A DNA stretch of 11,223 nucleotides from assembly GCA_039927975.1 (NCBI GenBank), contig JBDSTZ010000217.1, positions 1-11,223 of the forward strand. The letters are read 5' to 3'. The first letter of the stretch is position 1. Each line of letters begins with the position of its first letter. The position numbers and the translations under genes are program-made. The notes beneath the pieces were generated by a model, which had not been told where the DNA came from, did not search any database, and saw only the letters and a program-made list of their open reading frames with translations. The stretch comes from JBDSTZ01 sp039927975. Lineage in GTDB: Bacteria; Pseudomonadota; Gammaproteobacteria; Burkholderiales; Burkholderiaceae_D. This document shows, piece after piece, positions 1 through 5,475 of this stretch.

Positions 1-17
1 CTTCACCCCTCCCGCCC

Positions 18-1445
18 TTACCCCTCCTGCGCCAGCCCCGCGCTGATCAGGCGCCCGAGCGTGGCAAACGCCTCCTCGCTACGCGCCGTCCAGGGATGGC
101 CGTAATTGAGCCGGATGCAGTTGGTGAAACCATGACTGGCCGAGAACAGCGGGCCGGGCGCAATGCTGATCCCCAGCGACAGCGCCTGCTGCTGAAGCTT
201 CAGCGCGTTGGCGCCCTTCGGCAGTTCGACCCACAGAAAATAGCCGCCGTCAGGCCGCGTGGCGCGGGTCCCGGCCGGGAAATGACGCACCAGCGCGTGC
301 ATCATGGCAGCCTGCTGGCTGGATAACGCGTGGCGCAGCTGGCGCAAGTGCTTGTCGTAGCCGCCCTTGTGCAGATAGTCGGCCAGCGCGGCCTGCGCCG
401 GTGCGGACGCCGACAAGGTCGTCGTCAATTGCAGCCGCGCGACCTCGCGCGTGAACCGGCCCGGCGCGGCCCAGCCTATCCGGTAGCCCGGCGCCAGGCA
501 CTTCGAAAACGATGAGCAGTGCATCACCATGCCGCCGTTGTCGAAGGCCTTGGCGTGCACTGGGCGCTGGTGGCCGAAATACAGTTCACCGTACACATCG
601 TCCTCGATCAGCGGCACCGCGTGCGCGGACAGCAGCGCGACCAGCGCCTCCTTTTTCGCGTTCGGCATGGCGCTGCCGAGCGGGTTCTGGAAGTTCGTCA
701 TCAGCCAGCACGCCTTGGGCTGGTGGCGCCGCAAGGCCAGGGCCAGCGCGTCCAGGTCGATACCTTCGCGCGGATGGGTCGGTACCTCGACCGCCTTCAG
801 GCCGACCCGTTCGAGTACTTGCAAGGCCGCGTAGAAGGTCGGCGATTCGACAATCACGCTGTCGCCCGGCCGCGCCACCGCGAGCAGGCAAAGGTTGAGC
901 GCTTCGAGGGCGCCGTTGGTGATCACGATCTCGTCGGTGTGCACGTGCACGCCCTCGGCCAGGTAGCGCAGCGCGATCTGGCGCCGCAGGCTGGCGTTAC
1001 CGGGCGTCAGATCCTCGACCGTGCTCCATGGCTTGATGGCGCGCACGCTCGACGCCATCGAGCGCGCCAGGCGCGCCAGCGGGAACAGGGTCGGGCTGGG
1101 AAAGGCCGAGCCGAACGGCACCACGTCGCGGTTGCGCGCCGCTTCGAGCACGCTGAACACCAGCTCACTGACGTCGACCGCAGTCGAGTCCTCGACCGGC
1201 GGGGCCGACATCTCCGGCTCGGGCGGCAGCGCGCCCGGCGCCGCCAGCACGAAGTAGCCCGAGCGCTCGCGCGCCCGGATCAGGCCGCGCGCTTCGAGCA
1301 GGTAGTAGGCGGCGAACACCGTCGACGGACTGACGCCGCGCGCCACGCTGGTCTGGCGTACCGACGGCAGGCGGTCGCCACCCTTGGTCACGCCGCTGCG
1401 GATCGACTGGGCGATTTCCTCAGCCAGCACTTCGTAACGCTTCAT
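18..1445 (-). CDS. MocR-type transcriptional regulator (GntR winged helix fused to class I aminotransferase fold)
   Basis: The 475-residue length and domain order fit the MocR/PdxR/GabR subfamily of GntR regulators. Residues about 1-70 form the winged-helix DNA-binding domain, with the typical DRLPSVR and GVSPSTVFAAYYLLEARG stretches. A proline-rich linker follows (about 71-92), then a fold-type I PLP domain to the end. PLP residues are intact: N254-P255 in NFQNPLG, D282 and Y285 in EDDVY, the Schiff-base lysine K315 in SSFSKCLAPG, and the carboxylate-binding R445 in CIRLNY. Such proteins usually sense PLP or an amino compound and act as DNA-binding dimers; this one's ligand and target cannot be told from sequence. 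It begins 22 bases after the DUF2970 stop, so the two are probably co-transcribed. The ATG at 1445 has a modest AGG upstream. A true aminotransferase role is less likely given the intact DNA-binding domain. Confidence 0.93.
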   Translation of the reverse strand: MKRYEVLAEEIAQSIRSGVTKGGDRLPSVRQTSVARGVSPSTVFAAYYLLEARGLIRARERSGYFVLAAPGALPPEPEMSAPPVEDSTAVDVSELVFSVLEAARNRDVVPFGSAFPSPTLFPLARLARSMASSVRAIKPWSTVEDLTPGNASLRRQIALRYLAEGVHVHTDEIVITNGALEALNLCLLAVARPGDSVIVESPTFYAALQVLERVGLKAVEVPTHPREGIDLDALALALRRHQPKACWLMTNFQNPLGSAMPNAKKEALVALLSAHAVPLIEDDVYGELYFGHQRPVHAKAFDNGGMVMHCSSFSKCLAPGYRIGWAAPGRFTREVARLQLTTTLSASAPAQAALADYLHKGGYDKHLRQLRHALSSQQAAMMHALVRHFPAGTRATRPDGGYFLWVELPKGANALKLQQQALSLGISIAPGPLFSASHGFTNCIRLNYGHPWTARSEEAFATLGRLISAGLAQEG

Positions 1446-1467
1446 CGATTTGCCTGTACTGATGCGG

Positions 1468-1680
1468 TCATGGCACCACGTGATGGACGATCGTGATCAG
1501 TACAGCGATCAGAATCGCGGTGCCGAGCAGGCCGGCGCCGACCACGTACCACGGATTCATGCCTTCGACGTCGCGGTCGAAGTCCTTGCGGCTGCGCAGG
1601 CCCACGAACGACCAGACGATCGCAAGCAGCGTGCTGGGGAAGGACCGCGTGTGCGGTGTGGCGGGTGACGATGGACTCAT
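1468..1680 (-). CDS. DUF2970 family small membrane protein
   Basis: This 70-residue protein has a soluble N-terminal part with the conserved-looking run WSFVGLRSRKDFDRD (about 23-37), then MNPWYVVGAGLLG leading into one hydrophobic segment at about 44-66. That pattern matches DUF2970, a family of short proteins of unknown function common in beta- and gammaproteobacteria. The start is well supported by AGGAGA about 8 bases upstream of the ATG at 1680. It lies immediately upstream of the MocR regulator on the same strand, so it is probably the first gene of a two-gene transcript. No function can be assigned; a single-pass inner-membrane location is inferred from the hydrophobic stretch. Confidence 0.82.
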   Translation of the reverse strand: MSPSSPATPHTRSFPSTLLAIVWSFVGLRSRKDFDRDVEGMNPWYVVGAGLLGTAILIAVLITIVHHVVP

Positions 1681-1735
1681 GATCGATTCTCCTGGGTTGA
1701 TGCCGATGATTGTCGCAAACCCGCGATGATCATTA

Positions 1736-1774
1736 CAGATGCAGAATCGATTGAAAAGACCGGATCAGATGCAG
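1736..1774. repeat. Direct repeat CAGATGCAG x2, candidate operator
   Basis: CAGATGCAG occurs at 1736-1744 and again at 1766-1774. The copies start exactly 30 bases apart, close to three helical turns. An inverted partial copy, CATCTGAT, lies at 1807-1814. A shorter pair, CGATGAT at 1704-1710 and 1724-1730, is 20 bases apart. Several MocR regulators are known to bind paired direct repeats, so these are candidate sites for the neighbouring regulator. This is inference from spacing and position only. Confidence 0.35.
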
Positions 1775-1824
1775 CGCCGCTGGGCAGGAAAGGCCCGTTC
1801 GCACTCCATCTGATATGGTCTTTT
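1754..1824. repeat. 71-base imperfect hairpin in divergent intergenic region
   Basis: AAAAGACCGGATCAGATG at 1754-1771 is matched in inverted order by CATCTGATATGGTCTTTT at 1807-1824, agreeing at 16 of 18 positions. Pairing continues about the same axis through AG/CT and GC/GC steps to GGGC (1782-1785) with GCCC (1793-1796) and a 7-base loop. In all I count 24 Watson-Crick pairs plus 3 G-T pairs over 32 positions. The outer ends are AAAA and TTTT, like a bidirectional terminator, yet the flanking genes diverge and none reads into it. It may be an sRNA or leader structure, an operator, or a decayed inverted-repeat element. Confidence 0.7.
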
Positions 1825-1863
1825 ATCACCGGACTGCTGCTGTTTTCAGTACAGCGGCCTGCG

Positions 1864-1869
1864 TAGAAT
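1864..1869 (+). promoter_or_regulatory. Possible -10 box (TAGAAT) for the cytochrome operon
   Basis: TAGAAT matches the sigma-70 -10 consensus at 5 of 6 positions and lies 80 bases before the cytochrome start at 1950. The corresponding -35 region (about 1841-1846, TGTTTT) is poor. The call is therefore weak and would imply activator help if correct. Confidence 0.3.
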
Positions 1870-1949
1870 ACATTCAACCGGGGCGCCTTTACAACGATTT
1901 TTGGCGGCCCCTCCCACTTCACCCACCGCGCCCTGGCGCCCTTCCGACG

Positions 1950-2666
1950 ATGATCAGCAAGCTACCGCTCCTCCCGATGTTCGCCGCACTGGCCCTCGCC
2001 GCGCCGTGCACCGCACCCGCCCTGGCCGCAGCGCCGGCGGGCCTCGACCAAGGCATCGCCAAGCGCGCGGCGGCCTGCCTGGCCTGCCACGGCGATCAAA
2101 GCCGCAGCACCGCCGACGGCTATTTTCCGCGCATCGCCGGCAAGCCGGCCGGCTACCTCTACAACCAGCTGATCGCCTTTCGCCAGGACCAGCGCCGCTA
2201 TCCTCAGATGAATTACATGGTCGCCCATTTGTCGGACGACTACCTGCGCGAACTGGCCGGCTATTTTTCGACCCTGCGCGCGCCCTACCCCGCGCCGCCA
2301 ACGCAAAGCGTGAGCGGCGCCGTACTCGAACGCGGCCGCAAGCTGGCCTTGCAGGGCGATCCGGCGCGGAAGATACCGGCCTGCGTAGCCTGCCACGGCC
2401 AGGCGCTGACCGGTGTGCAACCCGCCGTGCCCGGCCTGGTCGGCCTGCCGCGCGATTACCTGAACGCCCAGATCGGCGCGTGGAAGAACGGCGCGCGCAA
2501 GGCCGCCGCACCCGATTGCATGGGCGCCATCAGCCGCCAATTGAGCGTCGAGGAGATCGGCGCGGTCTCAAGCTGGTTGGCCGCGCGCCCAATGCCGGTC
2601 GATAGCGCGCCTGCGCCGGCTGGCGCGACCAGGCCGCCGCTCGTCTGCGGCAGTATTCCTAACTAA
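1950..2666 (+). CDS. Diheme cytochrome c, cytochrome c4-like
   Basis: The 238-residue protein begins with a signal peptide (MISKLPLLPM, hydrophobic core, cleavage likely near A26/A27) and has two haem c sites, CLACH at 43-47 and CVACH at 145-149. Each domain offers possible distal methionine ligands (M87 or M90; M191), giving the two-domain layout of cytochrome c4. It should be a periplasmic electron carrier. An upstream in-frame ATG at 1815 would add 45 residues before the signal peptide and lies inside the hairpin, so 1950 is preferred although no clear Shine-Dalgarno precedes it. Cysteines C190 and C233 lie outside the haem motifs and might pair. The stop codon overlaps the next ATG (TAATG), so the two cytochromes are probably translationally coupled and function together. 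Confidence 0.88.
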   Translation: MISKLPLLPMFAALALAAPCTAPALAAAPAGLDQGIAKRAAACLACHGDQSRSTADGYFPRIAGKPAGYLYNQLIAFRQDQRRYPQMNYMVAHLSDDYLRELAGYFSTLRAPYPAPPTQSVSGAVLERGRKLALQGDPARKIPACVACHGQALTGVQPAVPGLVGLPRDYLNAQIGAWKNGARKAAAPDCMGAISRQLSVEEIGAVSSWLAARPMPVDSAPAPAGATRPPLVCGSIPN

Positions 2667-3964
2667 TGGTGGACGGACTTATGAAACGCGTGTCGACGAT
2701 CTTTGTTCTGGTGTTGGCGGCGCTTGCGCTGGCTGTCCTCGGTGTCCAACTGCTGCATGACGCCGGCGCCGATCAGCGCACGCAGCCGGTGGCCGATGCG
2801 GCCACGCAGATCGCGCGCGGCGCCTACCTCGCGCGCGCCGGCAATTGCATGGCCTGCCACACCAGCCGCGGCGGGCAAGCGTATGCCGGCGGGCGCGAAA
2901 TCGCCACTACCTTCGGCAGCATCTACACCAGCAACCTGACCCAGGACGCCGCGACCGGCATCGGCAGCTGGAGCGCGGACGATTTCTGGCGCGCCATCCA
3001 CAATGGCAAATCGAAGAACGGCAGCTTCCTGTATCCGGCGTTTCCCTACCCGAGCTACACCAAGGTCACGCGCGCCGACGCCGACGCGCTGTATGCCTTT
3101 TTCAAGACAATCCCCGCCGTGCGCCAGGAACGGCGCGAGAACAGCTTGCGCTTCCCGTACAACCAGCGCTGGCTGCTGGCCTACTGGCGCAGCCTGTACT
3201 TCACGCCGGGCGAATTCGCGGCCGACGCTTCGCGCTCACCGGCGTGGAATCGCGGCGCCTACCTGGTCCAGGGTCTCGGACACTGCGCGGCCTGCCACAC
3301 CAGCCGCGACGCGCTGGGCGGTCCCATCGACAAGGCGGACCTGGCAGGCGCCATGCTGCCGGTGATGAACTGGTACGCCAGTCCGCTCGCGCCCGGCCAT
3401 GGCAGCGGCCTCGATGTCTGGCCGGCCGACGAACTGGCGACGCTGCTCAAGACCGGGGTGTCGGCGCGCGGCGCGGTGTTTGGCCCGATGGCCGAAGTGA
3501 CGAGCGAGAGCCTGCAGCATCTGGACGATGCCGACATCGCCGCGATGGCGGGCTACCTGAAGTCGCTGCCCAAGCGCGAGACGCCGCCGGCGCAGACTGC
3601 GGTGCGCGCCGAGGCCGACGCCGCGTCGACGCTCAAGCTGGGCGCCGCGCTGTACGAACAGCACTGCGCGAGCTGCCACCAGGCCGACGGCAAGGGCGTG
3701 CCACACGCGTATCCGGCGCTGGCCGGCAACCGCGCGCTGGTCGCGGGGTCGGCGATCAATCCGGTGCGCATGGTCCTGAACGGCGGGTATGCGCCCAGCA
3801 CCGGCGGCAATCCGCGGCCGTACGGCATGCCACCGTTCAGTTTTTCACTCAGCGATGGCGAGGTCGCGGCAGTGGTCTCGTATGTGCGGGCCAGCTGGGG
3901 CAACCAGGGCGAGCTGGTCTCGCCGGTCGAAGTGCGCCGCCTGCGCGGCGTGCCCGGCGAATAG
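2666..3964 (+). CDS. Membrane-anchored triheme cytochrome c (dehydrogenase cytochrome-subunit type)
   Basis: Of 432 residues, about 8-30 form an uncleaved-looking membrane anchor, followed by three cytochrome c domains with CMACH (61-65), CAACH (207-211) and CASCH (334-338). This three-haem plan is that of the cytochrome subunits of periplasmic alcohol, gluconate or molybdopterin aldehyde/nicotinate dehydrogenases, which pass electrons to quinone or oxidases. Distal methionines are plausible in domain 2 (M275, GPMAE) and domain 3 (M388, YGMPP). Domain 1 reads YPAFPYPSYTK where some relatives have YPAMPY, so its sixth ligand is unclear. The ATG at 2666 overlaps the previous stop; the ATG at 2681 (MKRVS) is an equally good start with a purine-rich GGACGGA just before it. 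No catalytic subunit is adjacent, so the substrate is unknown. Confidence 0.88.
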   Translation: MVDGLMKRVSTIFVLVLAALALAVLGVQLLHDAGADQRTQPVADAATQIARGAYLARAGNCMACHTSRGGQAYAGGREIATTFGSIYTSNLTQDAATGIGSWSADDFWRAIHNGKSKNGSFLYPAFPYPSYTKVTRADADALYAFFKTIPAVRQERRENSLRFPYNQRWLLAYWRSLYFTPGEFAADASRSPAWNRGAYLVQGLGHCAACHTSRDALGGPIDKADLAGAMLPVMNWYASPLAPGHGSGLDVWPADELATLLKTGVSARGAVFGPMAEVTSESLQHLDDADIAAMAGYLKSLPKRETPPAQTAVRAEADAASTLKLGAALYEQHCASCHQADGKGVPHAYPALAGNRALVAGSAINPVRMVLNGGYAPSTGGNPRPYGMPPFSFSLSDGEVAAVVSYVRASWGNQGELVSPVEVRRLRGVPGE

Positions 3965-3998
3965 ACACCACTGACACCGCCGTTTAAGGAAATCCACC

Positions 3999-4640
3999 AT
4001 GTTCAAGTTCGCCATCATGCAAGCCATTCTGCGCAACCCGGTCATCGGGATAGTCCGTGCCGACAGCGCCGAACTGGCGCTGCGCAGCGCCGAGGCCTGC
4101 CTCGCCGGCGGCATCACCGCGCTCGAAATCGCCTTCACCACGCCCGACGCGGCCAATGTGATCGCGCAGCTATGCGCACGCAATCCGCAGGCGCTGATCG
4201 GCGCCGGCACGGTGCTCGACGCGGCCACTGCGCGTATCGCCATCCTGCACGGGGCGCGCTTCGTGCTGGCGCCAAATACCGATCCAGAAGTCATCCGCAC
4301 CTGCAATCGCTACCAGATTCCGGCCATGCCTGGTGCTGCCAGCGCCACCGAAGTGGTGACCGCGCTCGAACTGGGCGCCACCATCGTCAAGCTGTTTCCG
4401 GGCGAGCCGTTCGGGCCGGCCTACCTGAAGGCGCTGCGCGCGCCGCTGCCGCAGGCGCCGCTCATGCCGAGCGGCGGCGTTTCGCTGGACAACGTCGAGG
4501 CGTGGTTCGCCCACGGCGCTGTGGTGGTCAGCGTCGGCGGCGAATTGACCGGGCCGGCCGCGTGTGGAGATTTCGCGGCCGTGACGGCGAATGCGCGCGC
4601 CTTTGTCGACAAGGTCGCGCGCTTCGCCCTGGCCCAGTGA
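3999..4640 (+). CDS. eda: 2-dehydro-3-deoxy-phosphogluconate / 4-hydroxy-2-oxoglutarate aldolase family
   Basis: The 213-residue length and motifs fit the class I KDPG/KHG aldolases, which cleave 2-keto-3-deoxy-6-phosphogluconate to pyruvate and glyceraldehyde 3-phosphate through a lysine Schiff base. Visible motifs are the N-terminal IGIVRAD, the catalytic glutamate E43 in LEIAFTTPDA, GAGTV (68-72), the Schiff-base lysine K131 in IVKLFPGE, and the phosphate-binding MPSGGV. The start at 3999 has TAAGGA 8 bases upstream; M7 at 4017 is an alternative. It lies 34 bases after the triheme cytochrome on the same strand, so it is probably in the same operon, possibly acting on products of a sugar or aldonate dehydrogenase. 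Subtype is open: 2-dehydro-3-deoxy-6-phosphogalactonate aldolase (DgoA) is an equally close motif match. Confidence 0.88.
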   Translation: MFKFAIMQAILRNPVIGIVRADSAELALRSAEACLAGGITALEIAFTTPDAANVIAQLCARNPQALIGAGTVLDAATARIAILHGARFVLAPNTDPEVIRTCNRYQIPAMPGAASATEVVTALELGATIVKLFPGEPFGPAYLKALRAPLPQAPLMPSGGVSLDNVEAWFAHGAVVVSVGGELTGPAACGDFAAVTANARAFVDKVARFALAQ

Positions 4641-5231
4641 TCAGGCGCGCCGGCGGCGGCGCATGGCCATGAGGCCGGCCGCGCCGATCCCCAGCAACGC
4701 CAGGCTACCCGGTTCGGGTACAGCGACCAGGAAGCCACGGATTTCACCGCCCGGCACCACGCTGGTGTGGATGTTGTAGTAGCTGCGGCCGGCGGCGATC
4801 CCGGCCAGCAGCGCCGCTTCGGCCGTTGCCGTGCTGCCGCCATTGGCTGTCACATATGCCGGGTTGTAGGTGCTGGCGGCCAGCAAATTGAGCGCGACGT
4901 CATAGGTGCCCGAGGTGACACCGAGCGGGAAGCCGAGGAAGTTCGGCGTGGTGGTGGCGACACCAGCGGTTGCGGTCAAGGGCACGGTCGTGCAGCAGTG
5001 GATGTGCGAGGCGGTGGTGGTGCCGAGCAGGCCCGAGAAGACCACGTGGATCGTCATCAGGTTGGCGATATCGTCGATGACGATATTGGCGATGCCGGTC
5101 CCGGGCGACGCGTTGGCGGGCGACTCGCTGGCGCCATTGAGTACCGCGACATAATTGAAAATGCTCGCCTGCGCGGCGCTACCGGCGGACGACAGTAAGA
5201 ACGCGGACAGGGAAATTAACAGGCGTTTCAT
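4641..5231 (-). CDS. CHRD domain-containing PEP-CTERM protein
   Basis: The 196-residue protein has a signal peptide (MKRLLISLSAFLL, probable cleavage after AQA at 22). A CHRD domain follows, with the typical paired histidine motifs ASHIHCC (about 75-80) and YYNIHTSVVPGGEIRGFL (about 151-168). It ends with a PEP-CTERM sorting signal: VPEP at 171-174, a hydrophobic helix and a terminal RRRRR. Exosortase is expected to process this tail and deliver the protein to the cell surface or exopolysaccharide matrix. A longer reading frame opens at 5273, but GGAG 5 bases before the ATG at 5231, together with the signal peptide, fixes the shorter start. The molecular role of CHRD domains in these proteins is not known. 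Its stop codon directly abuts that of the convergent aldolase gene. Confidence 0.92.
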   Translation of the reverse strand: MKRLLISLSAFLLSSAGSAAQASIFNYVAVLNGASESPANASPGTGIANIVIDDIANLMTIHVVFSGLLGTTTASHIHCCTTVPLTATAGVATTTPNFLGFPLGVTSGTYDVALNLLAASTYNPAYVTANGGSTATAEAALLAGIAAGRSYYNIHTSVVPGGEIRGFLVAVPEPGSLALLGIGAAGLMAMRRRRRA

Positions 5232-5265
5232 GACGACTCCGATTTGTTGTTTTGAGTTCGGAGAG

Positions 5266-5285
5266 ACAAGCATAGTTTATGCCTG
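5266..5285 (-). promoter_or_regulatory. Candidate sigma-54 (-24/-12) promoter of the PEP-CTERM gene
   Basis: Read on the minus strand, AGGCATAAACTATGCTT contains GG at 5283-5282 and GC at 5271-5270 separated by exactly 10 bases, as in TGGCAC-N5-TTGCW. GGCA of the -24 box and TGCT of the -12 box match. Transcription would start near 5258, giving a leader of about 27 bases that contains the GGAG ribosome site. PEP-CTERM genes are known to be controlled by RpoN with the PrsK/PrsR system, which fits this position. Confidence 0.6.
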
Positions 5286-5336
5286 ATGCGTATTGACGGG
5301 CGTCGCGCCTGTCCGTGATGGGAATTGCCGCAAAAG

Positions 5337-5373
5337 TGTAAAATCGATCGACAGCGGCGCGACATACTTTACA
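5337..5373. repeat. Inverted pair TGTAAA/TTTACA upstream of the sigma-54 promoter
   Basis: TGTAAA at 5337-5342 and TTTACA at 5368-5373 are inverted copies starting 31 bases apart, about three helical turns. They lie roughly 80 and 110 bases upstream of the predicted start point near 5258, a usual distance for enhancer-binding protein sites. A further small inverted repeat, GAAAC-N6-GTTTC, is at 5374-5389. Assignment as activator sites is inference. Confidence 0.35.
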
Positions 5374-5419
5374 GAAACGAACGTGTTTCGTGAGCATGAT
5401 TACCGGACACACCGGCATG

Positions 5420-5454
5420 AAAAAGGGCTCGTCGGCGACAACACCGACGAGCCC
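5420..5454 (-). terminator. Rho-independent terminator of the rhamnosidase gene
   Basis: A perfect 11-base stem, GGGCTCGTCGG (5425-5435) with CCGACGAGCCC (5444-5454), encloses an 8-base loop and is followed on the minus strand by five T residues (5424-5420). It begins 22 bases after the TAA stop at 5476-5478. This is a textbook intrinsic terminator and separates the rhamnosidase transcript from the PEP-CTERM promoter. Confidence 0.93.
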
Positions 5455-5475
5455 CGCGACCTAAAACCCCGGTCT

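Noticed and set aside
519..1496. 325-codon plus-strand frame over the MocR gene
   Set aside because: It is antisense to a gene with intact PLP and DNA-binding motifs and is rich in R, H and Q like other shadow frames.
1698..1711. FNR-like box TTGATGCCGATGAT
   Set aside because: The second half-site matches TTGAT-N4-ATCAA at only 3 of 5 positions and it lies on the regulator side, not by the cytochromes.
1815..1949. N-terminal extension of the c4-like cytochrome from ATG 1815
   Set aside because: It would start inside the hairpin and put 45 non-signal residues before a clear signal peptide.
4644..4700. GGCGCG/CGCGCC inverted repeat after the aldolase stop as a terminator
   Set aside because: There is no T tract, and it lies in the arginine-codon-rich tail of the PEP-CTERM gene, where such GC repeats arise from codon use.
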